The notes beneath the pieces are model-generated. The model was not told the DNA's origin. It did not search any database and saw only the letters and a program-made list of their open reading frames with translations. A DNA stretch of 64,000 bases from the NCBI GenBank assembly GCA_002368645.1, contig DFEE01000020.1:179320-243319 (forward strand), read 5' to 3'. Shown here one piece after another: positions 7,659-16,989 of this stretch. The position numbers and the translations under genes were made by a program. Numbering within the stretch: position 1 is the first letter of the stretch; every line of letters begins with the position of its first letter. Source of the stretch: Bacteroidales bacterium UBA3810 (GTDB lineage: Bacteria > Bacteroidota > Bacteroidia > Bacteroidales > Paludibacteraceae).

Positions 7659-9512
7659 ATGGACTATAAGTACCTGAATAATATCAATTCCCCGCGAGAC
7701 CTAAAGGCGCTGCCCAAAGAGGCTCTGCCCGACCTATGCGCCGAGTTGCGCAACTTTATCGTACAGGAGTTAAGCCGTAATCCCGGGCACTTGGCTTCCA
7801 GCCTTGGCACCATTGAAATAACGGTGGCGCTCCACTACGTCTATGACACGCCGGAGGATAAATTGGTCTGGGACGTCGGGCACCAAGCCTATGCCCATAA
7901 GATTCTGACGGGACGGCGCGACCGATTTGCCACCAACCGGCAGTTCAAGGGCTTAGCCCCCTTTCCCACCCCGTTAGAGAGTGACTATGACGCTTTTATC
8001 GCCGGACATGCCTCCAATAGCATTTCTGCTGCACTGGGTATTGAGATGGCGGAGGAACTCTTGAAACCGGAGTCAGAGCGCAATCACGTAGTCGCCATTA
8101 TTGGCGATGGAGCAATGACAGGAGGACTGGCGTTTGAAGGACTAAACAACACCTCCATGGACCGCAATAACCTCCTTATCGTCCTCAATGACAACAACAT
8201 GGCGATTGATCCGCTCAAAGGAGGATTTACCCAATACTTGGTGGACCTTACCACCAGCGAGGGCTATAATAAATGGCGGTGGAACACCTACCAACGCCTC
8301 GCCAAATGGGGTATCATCAACGAAACACGCAAATACAAGATTAGACGGTTTACCAACGACATCAAAATGTCCAAACAAACCTCCAATATCTTTAGGGGAT
8401 TGAATATGCGCTATTTCGGACCGACAGACGGACATGATGTGCTCTCTTTAGTTCGGATCCTCAACGAAATAAAGGATTTCAAAGGACCTAAAGTCCTACA
8501 TATCGTCACCGTCAAAGGTAAAGGCTATGAGCCTGCCGAGAAAGACCAAACCGTCTGGCACGCACCGGGAGAATTTAATGTGGAGACCGGAGAACGAAAA
8601 GGAGGTCACGCCCTGCTATGGCAAGAAGTCTTCGGTGAGACACTCTTAGACCTCGCCCGCAAAAACCCGAAAGTGGTCGGCATCACACCGGCTATGCCTT
8701 CAGGCTGCTCTATGACCATCATGCAGAAAGAGTTTCCCAAACGCGTCTTCGATGTCGGCATCGCAGAAGGACACGCCGTCACGTTCAGTGCAGGACTCGC
8801 TAAAGACGGAGCTATACCCTTCTGCAATATCTACTCCAGTTTCCTTCAGCGCGCATACGACAACATCATACACGATGTGGCGATTACCAAGCAGCATGTC
8901 ATTCTCTGTATTGACCGTGCCGGTATAGTCGGCAATGACGGAGCAACACACCATGGCCTGCTCGATATGGCGTTCCTAAGACCCGTGCCCAATATGCAAA
9001 TCGTTGCACCCAGAACCGCCCGAGAACTCCAAGAAGCCATGCAGATGGCACTCACGCTCGACGGACCTGTCGCCATCCGATACCCCAGAGGACGAATACC
9101 CGAAGAGACTTCGCTCACGCCTCTCGCCTACGGTAAAGCAGAACAACTACAAGAAGGCACTAAAATAGCCGTCCTCTCCATTGGCGCTATCGGTAATACC
9201 GTCCAAAAAGCCATTCAAGGACTTGAGGTTGCACATTACGCTATGCGCTGGCTGAAACCCTTAGACGTAGAACTCTTAGACAAAGTGGGCAAGAACTACT
9301 CGCTAATTGTCACCGTCGAAGACGGTGTCATCAATGGCGGATTGGGCTCTGCCGTCAGCGAATACATGGCGGGAAAAGGGTATAACTGCCACATCACACG
9401 TCTCGGCGTTGATGATTGTTTTGTTGAGCACGGATCAACGGCAGAACTTTTCAAAATGTTACAACTTGACGCGGAAGGAATCCGCGCTAAAATACTGGAA
9501 TTATGCGAATAA
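7659..9512 (+). CDS. dxs: 1-deoxy-D-xylulose-5-phosphate synthase
   Basis: A 617-residue thiamine-diphosphate enzyme that condenses pyruvate with glyceraldehyde 3-phosphate, the first step of the MEP isoprenoid pathway. It has the family opening INSPRDLKALPKEALPDLCA and the segment WDVGHQAYAHKILTGRR. The TPP/Mg motif starts GDGAMTGG (about residue 149) and ends LNDNNMAI (about 176). The transketolase-type pyrimidine domain follows (DRAGIVGNDGATHHGLLDMA, about residue 418), then a C-terminal transketolase domain. The ATG at 7659 is chosen because earlier in-frame ATGs lie inside or upstream of the promoter. trkA overlaps its end by 10 nt. Length is normal for the family. Confidence 0.97.
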   Translation: MDYKYLNNINSPRDLKALPKEALPDLCAELRNFIVQELSRNPGHLASSLGTIEITVALHYVYDTPEDKLVWDVGHQAYAHKILTGRRDRFATNRQFKGLAPFPTPLESDYDAFIAGHASNSISAALGIEMAEELLKPESERNHVVAIIGDGAMTGGLAFEGLNNTSMDRNNLLIVLNDNNMAIDPLKGGFTQYLVDLTTSEGYNKWRWNTYQRLAKWGIINETRKYKIRRFTNDIKMSKQTSNIFRGLNMRYFGPTDGHDVLSLVRILNEIKDFKGPKVLHIVTVKGKGYEPAEKDQTVWHAPGEFNVETGERKGGHALLWQEVFGETLLDLARKNPKVVGITPAMPSGCSMTIMQKEFPKRVFDVGIAEGHAVTFSAGLAKDGAIPFCNIYSSFLQRAYDNIIHDVAITKQHVILCIDRAGIVGNDGATHHGLLDMAFLRPVPNMQIVAPRTARELQEAMQMALTLDGPVAIRYPRGRIPEETSLTPLAYGKAEQLQEGTKIAVLSIGAIGNTVQKAIQGLEVAHYAMRWLKPLDVELLDKVGKNYSLIVTVEDGVINGGLGSAVSEYMAGKGYNCHITRLGVDDCFVEHGSTAELFKMLQLDAEGIRAKILELCE

Positions 9513-10840
9513 TCATTGCAGGTGCTGGAGAAGTTGGCACACATTTGGCGAAATTACTGAGCCGCGAAGATATAGACGTCAGCCTTTTGGATGAACGGGC
9601 AGAACGATTGGGGGACCTGTCTAACAACTACGATATGCTCACCAAAGTCGGATCGCCTACCTCCATCCACGACCTCAAAGATATGGCGGTCAAGGACGCC
9701 GACCTCTTTATCGCTGTCACACCCCAAGAGGCGGAAAACATGACCGCATGCCTGATTGCCAAGAAATTAGGCGCCAAGAAAGCCCTTGCTCGAATCGACA
9801 ACTACGAATATCTCCTCCCCGAGAACAAACGTTTCTTCGAGGACATGGGACTCAACCACCTCATCTATCCCGAATTTCTGGCAGCAGAAGAGATTGTCGA
9901 GTCACTCAAAACCAACTGGATGCGCTACCACCTGACATTAGGCAATGGAGCATTGGAACTCTGCGTCGTCAAGATACGCGAAGGCGCTTCCGTCATCGGA
10001 AAAAGCTTTGACTCCGGCATCTATAACCACGGAAGATTCCGTATCGTTGCCATCAAACGCGACAACGAAACCATCATCCCCCGCGGCACAGATGTTGTTA
10101 TGCTCGGCGATATACTCTATGTCGTTTGCACTAACGAAAATATGGAATTTCTGCGCGAAACAATGGGCAAACCCCACCGCGACATCAAAAACATCATCTT
10201 TTTCGGCGGGAGTCGTATCGCCCAAAAAACTGTGCAGAACCTTCCTTCAGACCTCAATATCAAAATTATCGAGATTGACCATGAACGTTGCGTCAGCCTT
10301 TCCGAAAAACTGAGCAATGCACTCATTATCAACGCCGACGGCTCAGACATGGACGTCTTAAAAGAAGAGGGCATCCAAGACACTGACGCGTTTGTGGCTG
10401 TCACCGAGAATAGCGAAGCCAACATCTTTGCATGCCTTGCTGCCAAACGATTCGGCGTTCGTAAAACCATCGCCGAAATCGAAAATATCGACTATATCTC
10501 CATGGCAGAAGGCCTTGATATCGGTCTTGCGCTCAACAAAAAGACGATTACAGCCTCCTATATCTACCAAATGCTCCTCAACGCAAGCGTCGTTGATGTC
10601 CATAACCTCACATCTGCCGATGCACAAATAGTGGAACTCAACGCCTTGGAGCATAGCCGTATCACCAGACTGAAAATCAAGGATGTGGGACTTCCACGTG
10701 ACACCAATATTGGTGCTATCGTGCGAGCTGGAGAAGGCATCCTCGTCAATGGCGACACCCAAGTGATACCCGGTGACAGAGTAATTGTATTCTGCAAAAG
10801 CCACGTTATACGCTACTTAGATAAGTTCTTCAAAGAATGA
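9503..10840 (+). CDS. trkA: Trk potassium transport system peripheral subunit TrkA
   Basis: A 445-residue cytoplasmic regulator of TrkH-type K+ channels. It has two tandem RCK units, each with a Rossmann TrkA_N and a TrkA_C domain. The first opens MRIIIAGAGEVGTHLAKLL; the second begins near residue 232 with NIIFFGGSRIAQKTV and contains IINADGSDMDVLKEEGI. The GAGEVG nucleotide-binding loop is intact in the first unit; the second has the degenerate GGSRIA. It overlaps dxs by 10 nt and trkH by 4 nt (ATGA), so the three are co-translated. Confidence 0.96.
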   Translation: MRIIIAGAGEVGTHLAKLLSREDIDVSLLDERAERLGDLSNNYDMLTKVGSPTSIHDLKDMAVKDADLFIAVTPQEAENMTACLIAKKLGAKKALARIDNYEYLLPENKRFFEDMGLNHLIYPEFLAAEEIVESLKTNWMRYHLTLGNGALELCVVKIREGASVIGKSFDSGIYNHGRFRIVAIKRDNETIIPRGTDVVMLGDILYVVCTNENMEFLRETMGKPHRDIKNIIFFGGSRIAQKTVQNLPSDLNIKIIEIDHERCVSLSEKLSNALIINADGSDMDVLKEEGIQDTDAFVAVTENSEANIFACLAAKRFGVRKTIAEIENIDYISMAEGLDIGLALNKKTITASYIYQMLLNASVVDVHNLTSADAQIVELNALEHSRITRLKIKDVGLPRDTNIGAIVRAGEGILVNGDTQVIPGDRVIVFCKSHVIRYLDKFFKE

Positions 10841-12333
10841 CACGGGTATTTAATCTCAAAATAGTATTCCGCACTATGGGCGTGCTTCTGTTTTTTGAAG
10901 CGCTCTTCATGACTATTGCCACCGCAGTAAGTTGGTTCTACAACGACCCTGATGTAGGCGCTTTTGTGACCTCCTCACTCATCACGTGGCTCGCCGGCTC
11001 GCTACTGTTATTTTTAGGTGCCGGTGCCGAAGAACGGGTCAGTGAGCGGGAAGGATATGTCATTGTTGCGTTTGTGTGGATTCTCTTTTCCGCCTTCGGA
11101 TTATTACCATACTACCTAAGCGGCTATATTTCCTCGGTCACCGACGCATGGTTTGAAACCATGTCCGGCTTCACCACCACCGGCGCTACGATCCTTGAAG
11201 ATATTGAACTACTGAGTCACGGAGCTCTATTCTGGCGTTCTTTGACTCAATGGATTGGCGGCATGGGTATTATCGTTTTCTGCATCGCTCTACTACCCAT
11301 GTTCGGCTTAGGAGGAATGCAGCTTTACTCAGCGGAAATGAACGGCTTAAGTTACGAAAAACTGAGTCCGCGTATCTCCTACACCGCACGACACCTCTAC
11401 CTCACCTACATACTCATTACCGGCATTGAGGTAGTGCTATTGTGGTTGGAAGGCATGGATATCTTCGACGCCGTATGCCATTCCTTCTCGACCATCGCCA
11501 CAGGAGGATTCAGTACCAAGAATCTCTCTATCGCCTACTACGACAGTGCCCTTATCCAGTACACCATAGCCTTCTTCATGCTCATCTCGGGTCTTAACTT
11601 CGCCCTCATCATACTTCTCTTCCGTGGAAAAGGGATGCGACTCATAAAGGACGAAGAAACACACTGGTACCTCGGTGCCGTAGCCTCTGTCACACTGATA
11701 CTGACGCTCGGACTCATAGGCGATAGATTCATGGAATTAGGCACTTTTGGTATGAAAGGACAGTTCTGGTCGCTCTTAGAGGAGAATTTCCGAGAAGGAC
11801 TCTTCACCACCATTGCTACAATGACCAGTACCGGATATACCGTCACCGATTACATGCAGTGGACACCATTCCTCTGGTGCATCGTTTTCTTCCTCATGAT
11901 GACCGGTGCTTCATCCGGCTCTACTTCCGGCGGCATCAAATGGATACGCATTATCATATTCTTCAAAGCCGGACTTGCCGAGTTCAAACGCCGTGTGCAC
12001 CCCAACGCTGTCGTACCCATTAAGATTAACGGCAACCCCGTCTCCCAACAGGCCATCAACAATGTCATGGCATTCATGGTACTATATATCTTGACTGTGG
12101 TCGTTTCCATTTTGGTATTCTGCGCCCTTGGCGTCAATTTTGACGAGTCCATCGGCGCAGCCTTCTCCGCTATCGGCAATATCGGTCCCTGCTTGGGGCA
12201 ATACGGACCGGCGGGTACTTTTGCTTCCTTCCCCACGCTCGGCAAATGGATTATGACTTTCGTCATGCTTATCGGACGTCTTGAAATATTCACCGTTATA
12301 TTACTATTCACACGAGCACTTTGGAAAAAATGA
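10837..12333 (+). CDS. trkH: Trk/Ktr potassium uptake channel TrkH
   Basis: A 498-residue inner-membrane K+ channel subunit with the fourfold pore architecture. The four filter loops are visible: SGFTTTGAT (about residue 111), FSTIATGGFSTKN (about 215), ATMTSTGYT (about 328) and FSAIGNIGPCLG (about 443). Each keeps its filter glycine, and membrane helices flank them throughout. It is paired with trkA through an ATGA overlap. The next gene starts inside its stop codon (ATGA at 12330-12333). Confidence 0.96.
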   Translation: MTRVFNLKIVFRTMGVLLFFEALFMTIATAVSWFYNDPDVGAFVTSSLITWLAGSLLLFLGAGAEERVSEREGYVIVAFVWILFSAFGLLPYYLSGYISSVTDAWFETMSGFTTTGATILEDIELLSHGALFWRSLTQWIGGMGIIVFCIALLPMFGLGGMQLYSAEMNGLSYEKLSPRISYTARHLYLTYILITGIEVVLLWLEGMDIFDAVCHSFSTIATGGFSTKNLSIAYYDSALIQYTIAFFMLISGLNFALIILLFRGKGMRLIKDEETHWYLGAVASVTLILTLGLIGDRFMELGTFGMKGQFWSLLEENFREGLFTTIATMTSTGYTVTDYMQWTPFLWCIVFFLMMTGASSGSTSGGIKWIRIIIFFKAGLAEFKRRVHPNAVVPIKINGNPVSQQAINNVMAFMVLYILTVVVSILVFCALGVNFDESIGAAFSAIGNIGPCLGQYGPAGTFASFPTLGKWIMTFVMLIGRLEIFTVILLFTRALWKK

Positions 12334-13793
12334 AAAAGAAACATACCGCTCTTACTATCAGTCTAATTATCTTCGCCTGCTTAGCCGTTTTGGCATTGCT
12401 CTGCTGGCTATGGCCCGCAAGTGGAGTTCGGGTTGGCAATTTGGAACTTAAATGGCCTACTCTCTCCGAGGTCTTGGGCACACCGAATGACACACTTGTT
12501 GCCGATGCCGACACCCTTGAAATTGACCTGCTCAGCGATACCATAGAGTCCGTACCTGCACCCATAGCCTTATCCGAGCCGCAGCCGGAACCCGAACTGG
12601 AACAAAAACCTGAATCGGAACCAAAGCCACAACGGGCTGAACAGCCGACAATTACCATTGATACCACAGATTTTGAGAAATCGGTGACCTCTCTCAACTA
12701 TTTAGCCGCAGCACTACAACAGGCTGACTCTGTTCCGGTACGCGTGGTCTATTACGGAGATAGCCAGATAGAAGGCGACCGTATGACAATGTCTGTACGC
12801 CGTGCCTTGCAAAAAGCATATGGTGGAGGTGGAGTTGGTCTCTTGCCGTTACACCAGACCGTAAGTTCTCGCACCGTCATCCAGACCCTCAAACTCTCCG
12901 ATATTGCACAATCTACAGGTTCCGGGCCGCGTCGATATATGGCTTTCGGTCCCAAATCGGCAAGACGGGACAGTAAAGTCTATGGCCCTATGGCACAATG
13001 TGCAGTCATGGATGATAGCCTGCAACACGGCTCAGAGCGAGCACTTTGGACAGCCTATGCCCAGAAGAAAAAAAATACCGAGTCTTACTTCAACCGAGTA
13101 CGCGTCTTGGCGGCACCCACTATAGCCGTCTCGGTGCATAACGCTCAGAAAATCGGCGCAGGACTCTACGCCCTCAAAGACTCTTCCACCGCCGTCACCG
13201 TTTCGCTCAATGGAAAAGGAGATGTCTATGGCATTTGCTTGGAAACCAATCACGGCATTACCGTTGATAATGTACCGATGCGTGGCTGCGCAGGCACAAT
13301 CTTTACATCCATCAATCCAAAGGAACTACGGGATTATTACCGCTTGACCAACACACGACTTATTATTCTCCAATACGGCGGTAATGTCGTCCCTTACACC
13401 AAGACCACCAAACAGGTTAACTCATATATAGAACGTGTCCGCGCCCAAATACGGTTCCTCAAGAAGCTTGCCCCTGAGACAGACTTTGTCTTTGTCGGAC
13501 CTTCTGATATGGTGGATAAATCCGGCACCGATGTACATACCCACCCAGCCGTTCCCGCCATTGACGCTTCGCTTGCTAAGATGTGCGCCGAGGAAGGGGT
13601 GCTCTACTACTCACTCTTCCACGCCATGGGCGGAAGCGGTGCTATGCAGGCGTGGAAAACACGAGGATGGGCAGGTTCAGACCTTGTACATTTTACACGG
13701 CAAGGAGCAGATAAAGCCGGAGATATGCTCGCTTTATGGCTCATCGACCGACTCAAAATGGATGACCAACAGCCGCCCGCTAACAACCAATAG
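12330..13793 (+). CDS. Periplasmic SGNH/GDSL-like hydrolase, probable partner of the MBOAT acyltransferase
   Basis: A 487-residue protein with one N-terminal membrane anchor (about residues 8-28), a Pro/Glu-rich linker (about 85-110) and an SGNH fold. The catalytic blocks are visible: VVYYGDSQIEGDRMT (Ser, about residue 143), an oxyanion Asn in IILQYGGNVVPY, and the DxxH pair in GSDLVHFTRQG (about residue 450). The ATG at 12330 overlaps the trkH stop by 4 nt; a TTG three codons earlier is less likely. The MBOAT gene follows 17 nt later. By analogy with AlgX/AlgJ and AlgI, this protein may place an acyl group on an envelope polysaccharide or lipid. The substrate is unknown. Confidence 0.8.
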   Translation: MKKKHTALTISLIIFACLAVLALLCWLWPASGVRVGNLELKWPTLSEVLGTPNDTLVADADTLEIDLLSDTIESVPAPIALSEPQPEPELEQKPESEPKPQRAEQPTITIDTTDFEKSVTSLNYLAAALQQADSVPVRVVYYGDSQIEGDRMTMSVRRALQKAYGGGGVGLLPLHQTVSSRTVIQTLKLSDIAQSTGSGPRRYMAFGPKSARRDSKVYGPMAQCAVMDDSLQHGSERALWTAYAQKKKNTESYFNRVRVLAAPTIAVSVHNAQKIGAGLYALKDSSTAVTVSLNGKGDVYGICLETNHGITVDNVPMRGCAGTIFTSINPKELRDYYRLTNTRLIILQYGGNVVPYTKTTKQVNSYIERVRAQIRFLKKLAPETDFVFVGPSDMVDKSGTDVHTHPAVPAIDASLAKMCAEEGVLYYSLFHAMGGSGAMQAWKTRGWAGSDLVHFTRQGADKAGDMLALWLIDRLKMDDQQPPANNQ

Positions 13794-13810
13794 CAATCTG
13801 CAATAGCCTC

Positions 13811-15550
13811 ATGGAGTTATTTGAGCACATATTTGCCTTTAATCCCAACAGCCCATTACTGTTTACCCAATTCTATTTTTGGGCTTTCTTCGCTATTGTC
13901 TATCTGCTTTTCGCACTTATTGTGGAAGGTACACCTGCCCTCAAGGAGCGCACACGCTTGCACTTGAGAAATATCTTCTTGATGTTTGTCAGCTGGTTCT
14001 TTTACTATAAAACATCCGGCTCTTTCCTACTGATACTCATCGTCTTGACGCTGACCAACTGGAGTATTGCCTTCGGTATCAGACATGCGCTCGACAAGAA
14101 CCGCACATGGGCAGCGCGCATCTGGATGGGACTTTCCGTCACCATCAATCTCGCCTTCCTCTTTTACTATAAATATGCCTATTTCGGTGTGGATGTGTTC
14201 AACTCTGTCTTCGGTTCCCACTATTCGATAGTCAACCAGATTCTCCTTCCTGTCGGCATATCTTTCTATACCTTCCAGGTCATTAGTTATACGGTGGATA
14301 TCTTTAGAGGAACCGTGAAACCCGTTACCAATATCTTTGACTTCGGTTTTTACGTCTCTTTCTTTCCGCAACTTGTGGCGGGACCTATTGTGCGGGCATC
14401 GGAATTTGTTCCACAACTCTATATGCCTTTCCACCTCAGCCGACGACTCTTTGGGCTCGCGGTGTTCTGGATTGTCAATGGCTTAGCCAAGAAGATTATT
14501 CTCTCCGATTACTTAGCCGTCAATCTCATTGACCGCGTCTTTGATAACCCGCTGCTCTTCTCCGGATTTGAGAACCTCTTCGCACTCTTTGCCTATTCGC
14601 TGCAAGTATATGCCGATTTCTCTGGATATACAGATATCGCGACCGGCGTCGCTATGCTTATGGGCTTCTACCTGCCCCGCAACTTTGATTCGCCCTATAA
14701 GTCCCGTAACCCGCAAGAGTTCTGGCGCCGATGGCACCAATCCCTCAGCCGATGGCTCAAGAGTTATGTTTATATCCCCTTAGGAGGTAACCGTACAATC
14801 TTTGGGCGCAAAGTTCCCAAACTATTGGCTTCTAACGTCAATTCATTTGCCACCATGCTTATTGGCGGTTTGTGGCATGGCGCCTCGTGGAACTTCGTCA
14901 TTTGGGGAGGCTTAAATGGTGTCGGTATGATTGTCAATAAGATTTGGCGGGAATTGGGTTGGTACATCCGCGCGCTCCTCATGACCGGCTTATTAACGGG
15001 ATTGATTATTTGGCGTTCTGTTGTACAAGTCCCTTTACTCAACCTCGCCTGCGTCTGGGTCGCCATCCTATGGGTCGGCACGATGGTTCGCTTCTTCTAC
15101 TGGTGGCTCAATGTCATTACACGGCGCGAGAAATTGATAGGCGGCGTGGAGACTACCCTCACCAACGCCCTCGCCAATGTCTGGGCTATCCTACAGACCT
15201 TTGCCTTTATTACTTTTACCCGCCTCTTCTTCCGTTCCTCATCCAACCTCGACCCCGCCACGGCGTCCGAAACAGCGTGGCAGACTGCCGTGGATATGAT
15301 AGGACAAATAGGAGGCGCTTGGAATAACGGAATTATTCTGCCCTTCCTTTCCGAGTACTGGAAGGTCGTCGCGCTCTTCCTCGCCGGTATGATTATACAC
15401 TGGCTACCCACGGATTTCAAAAGACGATACCGCATTGCCTTTGCCTCACTGCCTATACCGGTGATGATTATCGCGGTATGCCTTGTTATCTTCGTCATTT
15501 ACCAGTTCGTGACTGCGGACATGCAACCATTTATTTATTTCCAATTCTAA
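13811..15550 (+). CDS. MBOAT-family O-acyltransferase (AlgI/DltB type)
   Basis: A 579-residue polytopic membrane protein, longer than the roughly 480-residue AlgI average. Typical parts are LPVGISFYTFQVISYTVDIF, FFPQLVAGPIVRASEFVPQL and QEFWRRWHQSLSRWLKSYVY. The catalytic His lies in GGLWHGASWNFVIWGG (about residue 354). The family passes acyl groups from a cytoplasmic donor across the membrane to a partner enzyme; the SGNH hydrolase just upstream is the natural partner. The C-terminal 100 residues hold extra membrane helices. Confidence 0.9.
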   Translation: MELFEHIFAFNPNSPLLFTQFYFWAFFAIVYLLFALIVEGTPALKERTRLHLRNIFLMFVSWFFYYKTSGSFLLILIVLTLTNWSIAFGIRHALDKNRTWAARIWMGLSVTINLAFLFYYKYAYFGVDVFNSVFGSHYSIVNQILLPVGISFYTFQVISYTVDIFRGTVKPVTNIFDFGFYVSFFPQLVAGPIVRASEFVPQLYMPFHLSRRLFGLAVFWIVNGLAKKIILSDYLAVNLIDRVFDNPLLFSGFENLFALFAYSLQVYADFSGYTDIATGVAMLMGFYLPRNFDSPYKSRNPQEFWRRWHQSLSRWLKSYVYIPLGGNRTIFGRKVPKLLASNVNSFATMLIGGLWHGASWNFVIWGGLNGVGMIVNKIWRELGWYIRALLMTGLLTGLIIWRSVVQVPLLNLACVWVAILWVGTMVRFFYWWLNVITRREKLIGGVETTLTNALANVWAILQTFAFITFTRLFFRSSSNLDPATASETAWQTAVDMIGQIGGAWNNGIILPFLSEYWKVVALFLAGMIIHWLPTDFKRRYRIAFASLPIPVMIIAVCLVIFVIYQFVTADMQPFIYFQF

Positions 15551-15555
15551 CGACT

Positions 15556-16119
15556 ATGTTAATCGGCATCACAGGAGGAATCGGTTCCGGCAAATCCACT
15601 TTGGCAGCGGAATTACACCGCCGCGGATATCCGGTCTATGACACAGACCAAGCTGCCAAACATATTATAGTCCATAATCCTGCTGTACGCTCCCAGGTTG
15701 AAGTACTCTTCGGCAGCGATGTCTTTGACGGCGATACCTATCGGACTGACGTGGTTGCCAAGGCTGTCTTTCATAACCACGATCTGCTCATGCGGCTCAA
15801 TGCCGTTGTGCATCCCGCTGTTGCCTTTGACCTAAAGCATTGGTACAATATCCAAAAAAGCACCTTATGCTTTGTCGAATCAGCCATTCTCTACAATAGC
15901 GGTCTGCATGCCCTGTGCGATAAAATCATCGAAGTCACCGCACCCGAGGATGTGCGTATAGCACGCGTCATGGCACGCGATGGAGCCGGCCGAGAGACAG
16001 TTCTGGCACGCATCAATGCACAGAACCAAGACACCCATCCTGCAGCCGATATGGTGATAAATAACGACGGAACAGCTTCTGTCCCGTCGTTAGTAGATAG
16101 TATTGAGAATTTTCTATAG
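15556..16119 (+). CDS. coaE: Dephospho-CoA kinase
   Basis: A 187-residue P-loop kinase for the last step of CoA synthesis. The ATG at 15556 opens MLIGITGGIGSGKSTLAAEL, whose Walker A motif is GGIGSGKS (residues 7-14). The substrate-binding YDTDQAAK, the NAVVHPAV segment, the FVESAILYNSGL region and the lid RVMARDG are all present. It is last in the dxs operon, 5 nt after the MBOAT stop, and converges on nadC with a gap of 3 bases. Confidence 0.95.
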   Translation: MLIGITGGIGSGKSTLAAELHRRGYPVYDTDQAAKHIIVHNPAVRSQVEVLFGSDVFDGDTYRTDVVAKAVFHNHDLLMRLNAVVHPAVAFDLKHWYNIQKSTLCFVESAILYNSGLHALCDKIIEVTAPEDVRIARVMARDGAGRETVLARINAQNQDTHPAADMVINNDGTASVPSLVDSIENFL

Positions 16120-16122
16120 AAC

Positions 16123-16989
16123 TTATTTAACAGCTTTAAAGCTCATATCCAAGCTCTTGACACTATGGGTCAAGGCACCAACGGACACGAAATCCACTCC
16201 GCATACGGCATAGTCATGGATGGTATCAATCGTGATACCGCCGCTCGACTCTATCTCCATATGCCGACCCGCGGTCTTCTCCCATGTACGGATAAGCTCT
16301 ACGGCATGCTTGGTACGCTCCGGCGTGAAGTTATCCAACATAATACGATCTGGAATATTGGTCGCCAACGCCTCTTTGATTTCATCCTCGTTACGGACTT
16401 CAATCTCAATGCGTAAATCCTTACCCTTCTCCTTACAATAATCGCGCGCGCGAGTCAAAGCAGCCGTTATACCACCGGCGAAATCGACATGATTGTCTTT
16501 CAGCAATATCATATCGAAGAGCCCTATTCGGTGATTCATACCGCCACCGATTTTGACAGCCTCTTTCTCTAAATATCGCAGTCCCGGCGTTGTCTTACGG
16601 GTATCCAGCACATGGCAGCCGGTATCATTAATCAATGACTGATAGCGGTGAGCCGTGGTCGCTACACCACTCATACGCTGCATCACATTCAGCATGGTGC
16701 GCTCTATCTGAAGCAGACTCAACTCCTTGCCATAGACCTTGAATGCCACATCACCTTTATGCACCTCATCGCCGTCATGGAGATATTGCTCCATACGACA
16801 TTCGGGGTCAAAGTAGTTGATGATTTCTTTCGCCACCTCGATTCCCGCGATGATACCGTCTTCTTTGATTATCAACTGCTGGCAACCCATCTGGGTGGGA
16901 GGAATACAACTCAGCGAGGTATGGTCACCATCGCGGATATCCTCCTCAAACCAAATGGCTATAAGTTTTCTCAATTCGTCTCGATTCAT
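16123..16989 (-). CDS. nadC: Nicotinate-nucleotide pyrophosphorylase (quinolinate phosphoribosyltransferase)
   Basis: A 288-residue enzyme making nicotinate mononucleotide from quinolinate and PRPP in de novo NAD synthesis. Family blocks are EDIRDGDHTSL, the adjacent TTAHRYQ and DTRKTTPGLRYLEKEAVKIG segments, GGMNHRIGLFDMILLKDNH, a C-terminal MLDNFTP strand, and ESSGGITIDTI. The ATG at 16987-16989 overlaps the TGA of the upstream membrane-protein gene by 4 nt, which fixes the start. nadA and nadB are not nearby. Confidence 0.96.
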   Translation of the reverse strand: MNRDELRKLIAIWFEEDIRDGDHTSLSCIPPTQMGCQQLIIKEDGIIAGIEVAKEIINYFDPECRMEQYLHDGDEVHKGDVAFKVYGKELSLLQIERTMLNVMQRMSGVATTAHRYQSLINDTGCHVLDTRKTTPGLRYLEKEAVKIGGGMNHRIGLFDMILLKDNHVDFAGGITAALTRARDYCKEKGKDLRIEIEVRNEDEIKEALATNIPDRIMLDNFTPERTKHAVELIRTWEKTAGRHMEIESSGGITIDTIHDYAVCGVDFVSVGALTHSVKSLDMSFKAVK

